Origin: Nageia nagi
Lineage: Eukaryota > Pinophyta
Assembly: GCA_050084985.1 (NCBI GenBank)
Contig: JBITNC010000001.1
Coordinates: 143,964,001 to 144,028,000 of the forward strand
Length of the DNA stretch: 64,000 nucleotides
Reading direction: 5' to 3'
Shown here: positions 44,793-58,000 of the stretch, one piece after another
Position numbering within the stretch: position 1 is the stretch's first letter
Layout of the letters: every line of letters starts with the position of its first letter
Made by a program: the position numbers and the translations under genes
The notes under the pieces: generated by a model
What the model was told of the DNA's origin: nothing
The model's database searches: none
The model's input: only the letters and a program-made list of their open reading frames with translations

Positions 44793-45361
44793 AACTTGCC
44801 AGCATATATCCTTTACAATTTTTTCCTAGTTGGTAGGGCCAATTTGCAAGAAGGGTCAAAGGGTTAAACATATTTCTTTTGAAATATATTAATATTAATA
44901 TCAAGTAAAAAAGATTTTTTGTAATATATCTTTCAACTTGGCAGCATATATCTTTTACAATATTTTCCTAGCTAGTAGGGCCAATTTAAAAGAAGGGTCA
45001 AAGGGTTAAACATATTTCTTTTGAAATATATGAATATTAATATCAAATAAAAAAGATTTTCTATAATATATCTTTCAACTTGGCAGCATATATATCCTTT
45101 ACAATTTTGTCCTAGCTGGTAGGGCCAATTTGCAAGAAGGGTCAAAGGGTTAAATATATTTCTTTTGAAATATATGAATATTAATATCAAATAAAAAAGA
45201 TTTTCTATAATATATCTTTCAAGTTGGCAGCATATATCCTTTACAATTTTTTCCTAGTTGGTAGGCCCAATTTACAAGAAGGGTCAAAGGGTTAAATGTA
45301 TTTCTTTTGAAATATATGAATATTAATATCAAATAAAAAAGATTTTTTGTAATATATCTTT
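44793..45361. repeat. 142-bp tandem repeat, four copies
   Basis: Units begin with AACTTG or AAGTTG plus (C/G)CAGCATATAT at 44793, 44935, 45077 and 45221. Period is 142, 142, 144 bp. Each contains GGGTCAAAGGGTTAAA and the hairpin-capable ATATTTCTTTTGAAATAT. Copies look about 90% or more alike. It may be a minisatellite or a small satellite seed. Confidence 0.95.
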
Positions 45362-47182
45362 TGAGGAGGACCATAGCTTGGTTTCTCTTTATTTCATTTA
45401 TACCATAATCCTATGATTAGAAAGGAATTTGAAATGAAAAAATTGAACTCATTTATTTACTACCAAAAAATCTCATTATCTAATTTCTTATCTATTGATT
45501 TCCCATTTCATGTGTTGTGAATTTTAGGCTGTAACAAGAGTATTTTCTCCCATTCACCAAACATAGATGCTATAGAATGCCTACCACCATTAGCTCATAG
45601 ATTTCAAGAATGCTCTACTACTGGTTCACAGTATGATTCTAATATAGGAATGTTTGGGAAGGACCTTCAAGAGAAGATTGGTCATGGATAGGTAAAAGGT
45701 TTTTCCATTGATTATAATTGGACAATAGTATATTGACGAACATGTATTTTGGGTTTTCACAAATGTTAATGTAGAATATTACAATCAACACTAGCAAAAT
45801 TTTAAATTCTAATATTAGTGCTAGGTAATATCCTGACATGACAAGAGACATATTTAGTCAAATTCAATCATCTTTATTAGTAAGTCATCCTTTATGTGTG
45901 CCTCTATTGAGAAATTCTTAAAGAGAGATATGATTGTCTAGGATCCCATGGATTTTCAAATCTCATTGTTTGACATATGGAACCTTTTTATGTGAAAAAT
46001 TGAAACCATTACCTATTCACATTATCTGATTGGAGTTCAACATGGTAGAACTACCTTACATAGAATAAGGATATGTAGTTACCAAATATGGAGACATACT
46101 ACCCTTTTAGAGGAAACTTTGAAATATGGAGATATACTACACTTTTAGAAGAAACTCTAAGCAATTTTTTCTAGCTTGATAAGAGAAGTGTTGCTTGCAA
46201 TATGAATTTTAAGGCCCATTTTAGAGATTCTTTTGCATCTTTCACAGCAAATAGATGAGAAATTTAGATCAAAATCACTTCAAATATTTTGGATTGGAAG
46301 GGAACCATATTTAAACATTGTTATTAAATCTTTAGGGGCACATGAATGTGTTTAAACAAAATATCAACTTGATTATGTTGCTATTATCCTAAGAAATTTG
46401 TTATTTGTTGAAAATTTTATTGTGTATTTTTATGTAAGTAACCTAGTTCATATTGATTTCAAGTTTCAGAAGGAAAAATTGAAATAAGTTGGATGAAACT
46501 AAGTTTGAGAAGTCATTATATATATTATATGTGAAAGGGGACAACAAGGAATCTATGATCCTTCTTTTTATATGAGGTGGTCCTCAAATCATAACATAAG
46601 TTTCTCTAGATGTGCAAAAGAGTTATGACATTTTTCTCATCAACAACTCTTACTTAGATAAATATCCAATCCCATAGATTTGGTCAACTAGAATGATTAT
46701 TTGCTTTTCCAACCTCGCTACATAATTCTTGCCAAATTGTTAAGCTTAGAATTTAAATTGTAAGGCTTCATCTCTTCCAACCCTGAAGTTGTTAAATTCA
46801 CACACCATTACACTATCTTACCACTTTCTTAAATTCTTTCATAACTCCTGTATTATTGCAAACCATGTTACAAAATCATCATAAGCTTTCACATAGGTGG
46901 ATTCCTCGAGTAACTGAGAATCTTCTACCTTCAACAATTTCTTCATTCTTTATTTGATTTCCTATTTAACTTAATCTTTTCCTCTCCAAGATCTATCCTC
47001 TCTTAGATAATCTATGTTTACAATAGTGATGACTTCCTTTGCATCATAATAGGTTGCATGCTTGTTTTTGTTGAAAATTGAACACTTTGATCAAGCAGTT
47101 GTTAACCAATCACAAAAGAAAATGAAATCATCACAATCTTCATTTAGTGAGTCATTTTCATCTATGATTGATCTTTTAATCC
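45362..47182. other. Unassigned DNA
   Basis: AT-rich. A 38-bp near-perfect tandem pair (AAATATGGAGA(C/T)ATACTAC...) lies at 46084-46159. Minus-strand reading at 47170-46900 gives short open pieces that may extend the next feature. No family recognised. Confidence 0.4.
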
Positions 47183-47850
47183 CTACCACTGTATGAATTT
47201 ATGGTCACCAACTTTCAGACATAGAAGAAATATTATCATAAACCTTTTCCACTTTGGAATGTGTTTTGGTGAGATGCAAGAAATCTTCGTAAGCTCTATC
47301 AAAAGCTTTGATGTTTTATCTATCAAAGAATTAATGTTCTTCAAGAAATTACTACCTCTATAGAGGTTTAGCTTCAATTCCTTTTTATCCATAACTAATT
47401 CTTCTAACTCTTTATTGATTTTTCTCATCTCCTTTAATTCTTTGTGTAACTTCATATTCTCTTCTTTGTACTCAAGCTATTTCTTTCAAATTTTGAGTAG
47501 CTTTATCCATAATAAATGCATTTGCTTCAATTTCCTAAGTACCTATTTCCACCTTGAATGAGCTTACTTTGATTTGTTTTTCATCTCTTGGTGTTTTAAC
47601 ATTGGTGGAGAGCTTACTAAATTGCATTCTTATTTCTTTTTTTTGTCAAAATCAACAATGCTTTTGTAACTAGATGGGAAACTTTCACTCTTTTCTTAGA
47701 GGAACCAGAATCTTCTTCTTCATCACTACTATTATTTTCTTGAATGCTTTTTAAATAAGCATCAAAATCAATCTTCTTCACCAAATTAGAAATTATATTA
47801 ATGTCCATAGATGACCAAAAGTGATCAATGGGATTGAAGGTATACAAGTC
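47183..47850 (-). pseudogene. Unrecognised broken ORF with acidic and coiled-coil stretches
   Basis: Two minus-strand ORFs, 47847-47617 and 47455-47183, with a gap of broken frame between. The first has an acidic, Ser-rich stretch (NNSSDEEEDSGSSKKRVK). The second is rich in Lys, Glu and Leu (KELKEMRKINKELEEL) and likely coiled coil. Such pairs occur in some plant retrotransposon gag proteins, but nothing here identifies one. I do not assign a function. Confidence 0.3.
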
Positions 47851-47989
47851 TAAAATAGTATGATGATTTCAATGGTCCTCATTCAAAGAAAACTATGAAA
47901 AGTTCAAGAACAATATAGGTGTTAATCCCTAAAAGGAAATAAATAGTCAAATAGAGAAGCATAATAAGAAAACATGGTCAGAGGGGAGG

Positions 47990-50900
47990 TATCTCAAGGT
48001 CTATCTAACTATCTACTCCTTGGTTGATCTATGTCAGCATCGATGCTGCTGTAGATTAAGAAGGTCATGATCCATTACAATATCATAAAACTAAGGTTAG
48101 CATGCATCCTCTGTCTAGTACATCGAGTAGTTCAAGTTGAGCCTTCAATCCTCCTCTTACGAACTCCCTCACCTAAGGCAAATAGAAAGGAGGTAATCAA
48201 GTGATCACTTGTCAGGTGTTGGGAGTCAAATAGTAGATGTTTCTTGAGAAGAAAAGTCTCTAAGATAGAGTGCCAAATAACGATGGTTTGGGAATTGAAA
48301 GAAAGTTGAGATTGAGTTATGGGCATCTTAAAAAAGATAGTTATACTACCCTCAAATCTCATAATAAGTCAAACATCAAAAGATGAAATGGTCCTTAATC
48401 TCAAGCTCTATCGAGCATAGTCAACAGACTCAAAGATCACGTGCTAGATGGTGATTAGTCTCAATCCCAAGTTGATGGGAATACCAACACTAGCAACAAT
48501 CTTGAGTTATCAAGTCCATGGATGATGCCAAAGCTCTATATGGGAGTCAGTCATCTCTACTCATAGAAGCAAAGATGTGGAGGTAATGAAGAAAAAGGAC
48601 CATCAATGTAAGGGATCATATTTGTAAAGGTTGGTAGCCAAACTGTACTAGCATAATGGGGTCTAGAATAGACCTCTTGCTCCAATTAGAGTGAGATAGA
48701 ATGCTAACTAGGATCCTTTCAACTATGGCCCAATCCAAACTCCTCAAGTTAGAGCCCCAAACCTTAGAACCATATAATAATATAGGAGTGACCAGGGTGT
48801 GGAATAATTAGAGCTTGGATGGGAGATCCTAGAAATGGAGCTAGACACACTGTCTCTCTATGGAGGAAACTACTACATAACCTCATCATACTCTAGGTGG
48901 GGCTACTGGTCACATAGAGAATTGAGGTACCATGAAGAGCACTCCCAAGTGGGTGTAAGATATGATAGTCTCAATAACCCTACCTCTGTAAGTGATCTAG
49001 GTCTAATCAATAATAGATTTTGAGGTGTTGAAGACCATAATATTTGTTTTATTGAGGTTAACCACCAAGTCTTGCATAGTGTCTTGTATAGTGTTGAGCA
49101 AATCGAGGGTATCCATCAAATGTTGAAGACCATTTGCTATGTGTGCGAGTAGTACAATATCATTGGTAAAAAGGAGGATGGGGACCTAAGTGTGATGGAG
49201 AAGACACCTAATGTTGATGCCTATAGTCTTGAGTATAAGGGACTTCAACTCATCATTATAAATATCGATGAGAGTCGAGGAAAGTAGGCAACCCTACTTC
49301 ACCTCGATGATGATATGAATTGCATCAAATAGACCTTCTGCAGTACATACCCTACCTAAAATTGACTCACAGAGAGTCAAGATGGTTGTAAGTCTTTCCA
49401 TGAGTTTATGGTGTGGGATAGTATCAAAAGCCTTCCTAAAATCTACAAAATAGCTAAAAATGGGGGTGTTTTGAAATATAGCCTCAATAATTTCTCAAAG
49501 AGTGAGGATGTGATCGATGGTGCGATGATCTCTATGGAAACCTACTTTTCCTCTTACCTTGAATCTTCTAACATCTACCAGCTGAGATGTGTAATCCTCA
49601 AGAATGGTGGCATAAAGTTTGGCCATAGTGTGGCCAAATATAATGGTGTATTAATTGCTTAGATCATAAGTGTCACCTAATTTATGAATGGGATGGATAA
49701 TATTCAGGGTCTAGGGAGTGGGGAAGCCCATGCAAATGATGGTGTTGAAGAGATGGGAGAGGAAGGGAGACAAGATGATGCTAGTGTGCTTAAGATATTC
49801 AACTTGAAGGTTTTTGATGTCAAGCACTTTCCCAGAACTAAGCTTATAGATAGCTTTATGGACAAGTGAAGGGGAGAAGAAGTTAGAAGAGGAGGGGTGA
49901 GTGATAATGAATGAAGGGATGTGGGTTAGATTGGTGTAGAGCCTAGAGGCATAAATGCTCCAATCTTGTAGGGTGATGATGTGGCTAGTGTGATGTCATC
50001 TAAGTGAGAAAGAGCACCAAAAAGAGTTGGAGTCATTATGGAGTGTTGAAATGATTTCTTATCATTTTTTGGCCAAGAAGTGGTGCTTCTTGATCCTCAA
50101 GAGTTGACAGTAAGAGTGATGTAGGGAATGGATGACATGAGGGGGGTTAGCGAAGGTGATTACCTATTTAAGTTGGTGGTGGCTAGATTTACATTCCACA
50201 TCAAACCATTGGTTCATCGGGGAGTGGTTAGGATGTTGGGGGCATGGTGGAGGGTGGGTGGTGTGATGGAAAATCTACATAATAATGGAGTGTAGAGCCT
50301 TAAAAAGGAAAATCACCTGATTATTAATGGAGGAGAAAGAGTACATGTGGGGAAGTTTTTATTTTAGGACAAAGCTATAATTACGAAAGTTTTTATTTTA
50401 GGATAAAGCTATAATTAGGGGTAAGATTCTAATTAAAGTGGATGACTATACAAGGTGTGAGAGGGATGGGGTGATGGGTTGATAAGGGGGTAATGGGGGG
50501 AGTCCATGAGCAAAAGTATTAGGTGGACATGGTTGGTAAGGGGGAGATAAGGGGTGACACAGAAGGATTGGCATAATAGGATAAGTGGGGGCTAACAAGG
50601 ATGTAGTCCATAGCACTAGACCCATTTGTGTGAGGAAAAAATATGTGATGATAAGAGTGGGGAAATAGAGCAATACCATTCATAATGATGAGGTCATGGG
50701 TTTATCCAAGCTCAAGGAGTGCTCTTACATAAGATGATGTAGGCATAGTATCATTAGATGCTCGTTGAAGCTTGACATCCTGCTCTAAAGCCTTAAGATG
50801 GAGAGGATCTACCTCTTCACCAAAATAATATGTTTGGAGACTCCTAATCCTACCATTGAAATCCCCTACCAAGATGATATCCCTTTGCATTACATATTTA

Positions 50901-51258
50901 AAGATCTCAAGGAAGAGGTTTAGGAATAGAGATTCACCATCTCCATGGATGGCATAATGAGAGGTCATTGGTGGGAAATAACAACCTGCTATGTAGAGTC
51001 TCTATAGAGGTGGAGGTCTCATGATGGATAACCACATGTATCATGCATGCATGTTAATTCTCTCCACTCACATCCTATGATGCAAGCGATTACTGATCAT
51101 GAAGGCTACCCCTCTTGAGCCACACGCATAGCTACCTCGATGTGTGGGTTTCCTAAATGTAGAGATCTAGGAATAACCAATGAAGGGAGAAGACCCTTAA
51201 CCATGTTCTCATGTGTCTCTATAAAAAGAATCAAGTCTATATTGCTAAATTTAAGCAT
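47990..51258 (-). mobile_element. Decayed LINE of a second type (endonuclease-reverse transcriptase), 5' truncated
   Basis: Minus strand. The left part of the endonuclease is missing: homology starts at the FIETHE region near 51215. The C-terminal region and 3' end lie around 48400-48000. No poly(A) tail or target duplication is apparent. Its protein motifs differ from the L1-like LINE at 22-28 kb and resemble the fragment at 16427. It sits against a family A Copia LTR and leader at 51390-51964. Confidence 0.8.
48130..51258 (-). pseudogene. LINE endonuclease-reverse transcriptase pseudogene
   Basis: Endonuclease pieces include FIETHENMVKGLLP (about 51225), ILVGDFNGRI (about 50890-50860, the G-D-F-N motif) and VDYILVSPHLS-like relics at 50640-50560. 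Reverse transcriptase pieces are HTMAKLYATILE (about 49630), GKVGFHRDHRTIDHILTL (about 49550-49500), FVDFRKAFDTIPHHKLMERL (about 49460-49400), GCLLSSTLIDIYNDELK (about 49290-49245) and the catalytic region as FTNDIVLLAH (about 49170) in place of Y-A-D-D-I-V-L. VNLNKTNIMVFNT follows. C-terminal LVTPILLYGSKVWGSNL (about 48800-48740) and a basic tail ending RKRRIEG near 48140 complete it. The first catalytic Asp is Asn and many stops occur, so it is inactive. Confidence 0.85.
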
Positions 51259-51462
51259 ACCTTTAATAAAAGGACTAACATATCACAAAATATGTTAGTA
51301 ATCCAAATTAATAAAGAAAAATAATAATCTAACATATAATAGAAAATATGTTAGTATTATAAAATAATCCAAGAAAGAAAGGAGGTTATACCTAGCTTTG
51401 ATACCAAATGAAGGACTTCAAGATGTTGAACAAGAACCTCCACACCATGATCTAATACCACA
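51259..51462 (-). other. Leader and primer-site region of a family A Copia relic
   Basis: AT-rich leader with ATATGTTAGTA repeats as in copy 1. The primer site next to the LTR (51460-51449) reads TGGTATTAGATC on minus. A second site, TGGTATCAAAGC, lies at 51406-51395 and is also followed by two bases and TGAAGGAC, so the LTR/primer junction appears twice within 54 bp. Confidence 0.65.
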
Positions 51463-51964
51463 CGAAGGATTTGCAATATAACTAATACAATCCTAAACTA
51501 CCAAGATCTCATGAAAGCACAAACTAACATCAATAAACTCAAGCATAGATAATCTCATAAAATAACTCAATATGTAAAGTGGTTCCTCCAACTAGGAGCA
51601 CATCCACTAACTAGATATCACTTTATTCACAAAGATAACTCTCTTACAACTCTCGTACTCATCTCTTGATCACTATATTAGAGCATAACTTTACTTCACA
51701 AATTGGTGAGTGATCGCAAAGAGGGGGCCTTATAATTATATGCTAAAATCCCCCCTTTGGATCACCCTTTTAACCAATGTACAAAGGTGTGACATGCATA
51801 TCCATTTTACCCAAGGGGCATGCTCATGACATGGAGTGTAGGACAAGTTACATTATCATATTCACTTAAATACTTAAAGTATCTAGTGATACCATTAAGT
51901 ATTAGTGAATTTACAAAGAGGATTATTACAAAACCTTTACAATAATGCATTATTCATTCCAACA
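51463..51964 (-). repeat. LTR of Copia family A (third copy, 502 bp)
   Basis: On minus it starts TGTTGGAATGAATAATGC at 51964 and ends at 51463, with the last TCA changed to TCG. It aligns over its full length with 6842-6343 and 14320-14820. A primer site follows it, so it is a 5' LTR. The gag-pol body is absent and LINE sequence begins 0.2 kb further. Confidence 0.9.
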
Positions 51965-53849
51965 TAACATAGTAACAAAAATGACACAAATGATCAAAAG
52001 TTATTTAAATTTATCTTTTTTAAAAAATTTAAGATGAACTTAGATTCCAAAGCAACAATTGCTACAAAATAAGATTGTTTTAACTTAAATGATACCACTA
52101 AAAATGCACACCAAATTGATATAATTCTAGAAACAAACATAATAAACCAAGATGCAAATAAATCAATCAAAATAACTATGAATAAAAATACTAGTACTCT
52201 TCAAAAAAATAATGAATAACCAACCTATAATATGGTAAACATAAGATTTTATGATGTATAATAACTCTTGAGAAACTATGAATAAAAAATAATGTTCATT
52301 GATTCATTTACAAAAATAGAACTCAACAATGCATCCTTTTGACTAAAAGGTATGAATATTTGTCAGAATAGATAACTTTACAATAGAAGCAATGAGATAT
52401 TTGTGGGTATACAAATACATTCAAAGATAATAAATACTTCAATTTTTATGATTTTTATAGCAATGACAAAGATAATTACCCTACATTAAAATTTATAACA
52501 TCAGGAAACTTCAAAGCACTGCACTCTATATTTTTGCTATATATTTCTATAGATCCATCCTCCATGTAGTTAATCTCCATCCAAATGTTCAAAAGAAAAT
52601 TACAAATTAGATCTTGCAAATTACAAGGTTACTATAGAATCAAAATAGTGATCAAATGGAGCTCACATGTGCACATTCCCCATCATACATATACTAGCAT
52701 ATAGATTTTATATCTTGAAATTTATCTAAAATTTTTGAAACACCTTTTGTTGGTTTGGACAACATGGGGCCCATAAGCACTCCTAAGATAAATTTATATA
52801 ATTTTGGCATGATAAACCCAATACAACTATCTTATGATAAAGAAATTAAAATAAATATGGTACAAAATTAGATAGCAATCAAGATAGTTTCCTTAATAAA
52901 TTTCAACACAACATTTAATAGGAAAGCAATACTTTTTCATGACATACAAACTTTAGCATATTCTTTATGAATATTTTCCAAAAATATGAAAACATGCAAT
53001 ATAAGTGAGAATTGGTTTAGAATAATCCATCATTTTCTAGAGTTGCATATGCAAAGATGCATGAAGAGAAAGGGAAAGTTGAGGAGAAAAAGTTTAGAAG
53101 CATGCATTACAAAGATGAAATTTAAATATGAATAAATAAAAAATGGAAAGCATCACTCTTACAATGATACTATCCACTTGAATAATAAAGAACAATTAAT
53201 AATATCTTTAAATAAAATACAAGTTTCCATAATGCACAACCTCTCCAAATGCTAAGATCAACCTTGCCAAGATAAATTAACTCAGTTTAAAATATGCAAA
53301 AATGAATTTAATTTGTGAATTTCTACCTCCAAGATATGCATTTAATTTGCATTCATTAATATTGCACATGAAGGCCTCAATAGTATAATATTTTTCATTA
53401 TGTATTTGATTTCAAGTGACATCAAACATACCCTTTAGTTAAGGAAACATAAAGTAATTTTTTAGTTTCATGAAAACTTCTCTTATTCTTTTGATGATAG
53501 TTACAAAAACCATGATAGACAAATTATAGACAACCATAGGAAAAAATCATAATAGAAATATATTGTTAGTTAATTAGGAAGAAATAAAATATTAAAATTC
53601 AATAATAAATAAGTTCTTTTAAAGTGAATGCTTTATGTTTGTTCCCTTATTTTCAATATGTCATTAAAATTCTACATCTGTAATAAATGTAGCGCTTCTC
53701 ACTATTTGTAAAACTTCTTCTTTGGTATATGCTTCATTGGAAATTTGGATAAAATCATCAACCAAAGGAACATAGACCTTCTCATACTTGCATGCTAAGA
53801 GAATAGCAGTAACCCCAACAAGTTATAAATATTTTCTCATCATCTGTTC
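51965..53849. other. Unassigned AT-rich DNA
   Basis: No ORF of 60 codons or more worth noting and no repeat family recognised. Confidence 0.5.
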
Positions 53850-53852
53850 CCT
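53850..53852. repeat. Left target-site duplication of the CACTA transposon
   Basis: CCT, matched at 60507-60509. Three base pairs is the rule for CACTA (En/Spm) elements. Confidence 0.85.
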
Positions 53853-53993
53853 CACTAGTACAAAAGTAGTAATATATGGCTAAATAAACTACTAAAAATT
53901 ATAGATAAATGACTTTTTTTAATGACGTGACCATTAGTATTTTATTTTAGGTCATTTATCTCATGACCAAACTTATGACTAAATTATGCTTGT

Positions 53994-54324
53994 CATTTAT
54001 TTGGTCATTGATTTAGTCACCAATTTAATCATTGATTTAGTCATCGATTTAGTCGTATATTTAGTCTTAAATTTAGTAGTATATTTAGTCATTGATTTAA
54101 TCATATATTTAGTCAAATATTTATTCATTAATTTAATTATTGATTTGGTCATATATTTAGTCATTAATTTGGTCATATATTTAGTCATGAATTTAGTAGT
54201 ATACTAGTCATTAATTTAATCATTTATTTAGTCATTATTTTAATCACATATTTAGTCATATATTTAATCATTGCATTCATCATATATGTAGTCATTGCAT
54301 TAGTCATAAATTTAGTCATTTTTA
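53994..54324. repeat. 12-bp subterminal array of the CACTA element, left
   Basis: About 27 units of ATTTAGTCATNN, with variants TTTGGTCAT, TTTAATCAT and TTTAGTAGT. Because 12 is a multiple of 3, both strands stay open for 60-70 codons and produce spurious repeat proteins. Confidence 0.95.
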
Positions 54325-54619
54325 TTTATTGATTACCATTAGTTGGTAATAAATAAAGTCATGAAATAAATAATTTACTAAATACCATAAATTTTATAAT
54401 GCAAAAATAGCATAATATTAAACTTGAACTAAAAACATAAAAGTAAATAAAAATATTACACATTCGAACAAGATACAAAAAGCTAAAATTAAAGGATTGA
54501 CTCAACACCATTATAAATAAAGGTAATGTGTAATTAAAAAATACTAATAGAAATATACGTTTCAAATTATAAGATGTCAAAGATGTCTAAGAGTGTATAT
54601 GTAAATATAATAAAAAATA

Positions 54620-55030
54620 TCAAAGTTGTATAAGAGTTTCCAACTCTTTCAAAAACACCTTTATAATTAAAATCCCTAAACAACAAAAATAAAATAATAC
54701 ATAAACTAGTGAGCCATGATGTCTAACAACTAGTACATTATAAACATGTTGATCAACTACACATTCATTTTTTACAAATACTTTAGTAGCCATCATGTGA
54801 AGGTTCCTTCTATCTCCTTTAGGCAAGTAGATCCACCTATTTTTTCCTCATAAGCAAGGGGTACATTACTTATAACATTCAAAATGTTTACATTTGCATC
54901 TCTTGTTCCTTTCAAGTTGACTCCATGTACTATTAATAGAGAGTGAATTCATCCAATGCTCACAACATCATTATCAAATGGATCCAATACCTTAACTTTA
55001 TCCCTTTCTTTGAGTTTATCAATACATTTT
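54620..55030 (-). pseudogene. Possible CACTA-internal coding relic
   Basis: Minus-strand pieces VKVLDPFDNDVVSIG, VHGVNLKGT and, further on, YLPKGDRRNLHMMATKVFVKNECVV show a non-random, codon-like character inside the transposon. They loosely recall the second protein found in some plant CACTA elements, but I cannot name a domain. Confidence 0.3.
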
Positions 55031-58000
55031 TGCATAAAGAAAAAATAATAATACATTATATAAATAATTTATAAAGGACACAAATATAAACAATCATTAC
55101 CATGCATGCATACTAGACACATAAGATTATGAGATCACTATTACGCATTTGATTAGTTTCAACTTTATCAACAAATATTATTTTCTAGTTTCATAAGTAA
55201 AATATAATTCCTTAGAAACTATATAATAAAAAATTAACTTGAAACAGTAATTTGTATTATTTTTCAAGATCAGAATTAACATCTCAAAAAGAGTAGTTTC
55301 AGCCATAATAATTCATATAATGCCATACAAAAATAATACATCCAAGAACATATGAATGATGCTAATTAAAATCATAAATTCATAATTTTTAGTTCAAGTA
55401 GTTTCTGACAGTCAATACATTATGCAAGTTACTAGATCTTCCAACTAAATACAACTGCAGGAGGAACCATGAACCATAGTACTTGATCAATATAAATTCT
55501 TTTATGAGAATTAACAAGACTACAACATTTATAGAGTTCCTTCACATGCACCCACCATTATCCTATGGTATTGAATGGTTAATAGGGTGCATAATTGTTA
55601 AGACATCCCTTATACTTCAAGTATGTCATCACATAATTAAATTAGTTATAGTTGATTGCTTAATTCAAGCACATATTAGTTAATGCATGTATTACCATCA
55701 AGTGTTGATTACCATAAATGACTCTTAACCTCCTTGCTAGGTTAATTTACATGGTCTTATTTTGTCCATCTTACAATATCAATCATATTATTGTTTATGT
55801 TGTGATTTTTCCTTTTAGGATAACTAATTGGGTATAAAACATGAAACTTGCCTATGGTTTTATACTTTTGGTTTAGCTTCATATACTTGTACCAATCTCT
55901 TGGTACATAAATCTTGAATCAATCAACAAGTTTTATTGTTTATAGGTGGGCTTATATACACCATGTACTCATTGTCATCTAAAACAATGATATCATTATA
56001 TTTTATAAGGTGAATAAATTTATCTTTATGTAGAACATATTTTCATACTACTTTACAAATTCATTTGAATTTTTTTATCCATAAATGAAGTAATAATAAT
56101 TTAAAGAGAGATCAATTATAAGAATACTCCTACTATAATGATAAGATATGCATTTATAAGCCTTTTCTTAAGGAGCTTATATACTTTTGTTCTTATAGTG
56201 TGAATCTTCATTATAACCACTTGAATCCTATAGTGAACCCTCCTTCCTTAAATCATATATTGTCTTATTGATGAAAAGGGTAGAACCTATGAATACGAAT
56301 TTCATATTCTAGTGAAATAATATGTTTTATCTACCATAAAAATTATAAGTTTTGCTAAACTAAAACTATCCTTTAGTAACATTTTAATTGTCCTAATTTA
56401 ATCACAAGGAATGCAATGATATAAAAAGAGAATTTCATACCTTGAGTACTTAAGGTGAAATAATCAAACAAATATATCATTTGCAACAAAATTCAAGGGA
56501 CATAATTACAATGAAATATCTAGAACAATCTTAGTCAGTTTTGTGTGACCTTCCCACCATATATTTGTAGTCCTTATTAAATAAGATAAGAAAAACTTTG
56601 TGCAATTCCAATTAGAGTCATGGAGTTTGCAATACATATTAGACCAAACAAGAAGTGAATTTGTAATAGAATATGTACTTTTGTGAAGGATTCCAAATGC
56701 ATTATTGTTGTATCCATTCCATCATCATCAGACATAGACCACATCCACAACTCAATAATGGAAAATAGGAAGACTACTAAGATAACAAATAGAATCTATA
56801 GTTGATCCATTGCCACAGTTATAATAATATGAGTTAAGTGTGGATAACCCCAACAATTTGTGATACATAAGCCTAGCTCACTTCCAATTTGTTAACTCAA
56901 TATAGTTGATAATTACAAGAATAACTCCTAGTAAATATAGATGAAAGAAGTTAAGACTTCATTTTAACATTAGACTTACGGAATCTATTAGTCTAGCCAT
57001 AGATGAAATCATATCAATTAAGTATTTGAAATTATAAATTGTATGGAAATTTTTCAAATATACTATAGTAGGCTAAACTATTCTTTTTGAGAGATGTGAG
57101 GCATATATATTATCCATGATTCATTTATAGATTCACAACAAGAAGATGAAAAGATTACTTACCATTATTATAAAGAGGCAACCATGCCAAGCTAAAATCT
57201 AATAACTCAATAGTTAAAAGTTCTAATTTGTATCCAAAATCATGACTGAAGGAAATTTTGAGCAATAATCTAATCCCTTTATTTAAATACTTGACAAATT
57301 TAGTGATTCTACATGCTACTAATGGTTTGGTATATAAAGTTAATTCCTAAGAATAGATAGAACATAAAATGCCATGATGAAAATGTTATAAGGTATGCCC
57401 CAATTTGATATGTATTATAATGATTTTAATTCTTTCCTACAATATGACAACTTGGAAATTACCTCATCACAACCAATAGCCTTATACATAATATAACCAA
57501 TCTTCTCAAGATCTAGAAGAGTTATTTATACACAACCATTAAATCTTATTTTTGAAAGAAAAGTACAATCAATTGAACACTTTTGTTAAAGGCCATAATA
57601 ATATAGGTTGTTCACTACTTGGTTCCTTTCTCAATAGAGAATACAATATTCTATATCTAAAAATTATTTTTGAATACATTATCAAACATGACTCTAAAAA
57701 TCAAAGAAGTTATCAAAAGGTGGATGGAATTCTAGCCCTTGACACATGTTTGCAAGGAGTTCTTAATACTCAACAACAACATTATTGAAAGCCAAAATGT
57801 TTCACTTGAACTAATATCAATTCCAATAGTGCACACTAGCTCATCAATCATTCAACCAACAATTGATCTTCTTCTATTAGAATATCAGTATCTGGAAAGA
57901 AAAATAATAATGAAAGGGGAAAGATTTGAAAATCTTAGTGAATCCATCATAAGATAAAGTCTATTATCAAGAGCAAATTGAAGATTAAGTCTGCTAAGTA

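Noticed and set aside
53986-54207. Open frames on both strands encoding a Leu/Ile/Val or Lys/Met/Thr repeat protein
   Set aside because: Produced by the 12-bp CACTA subterminal array, whose period is a multiple of three. There is no independent coding evidence.
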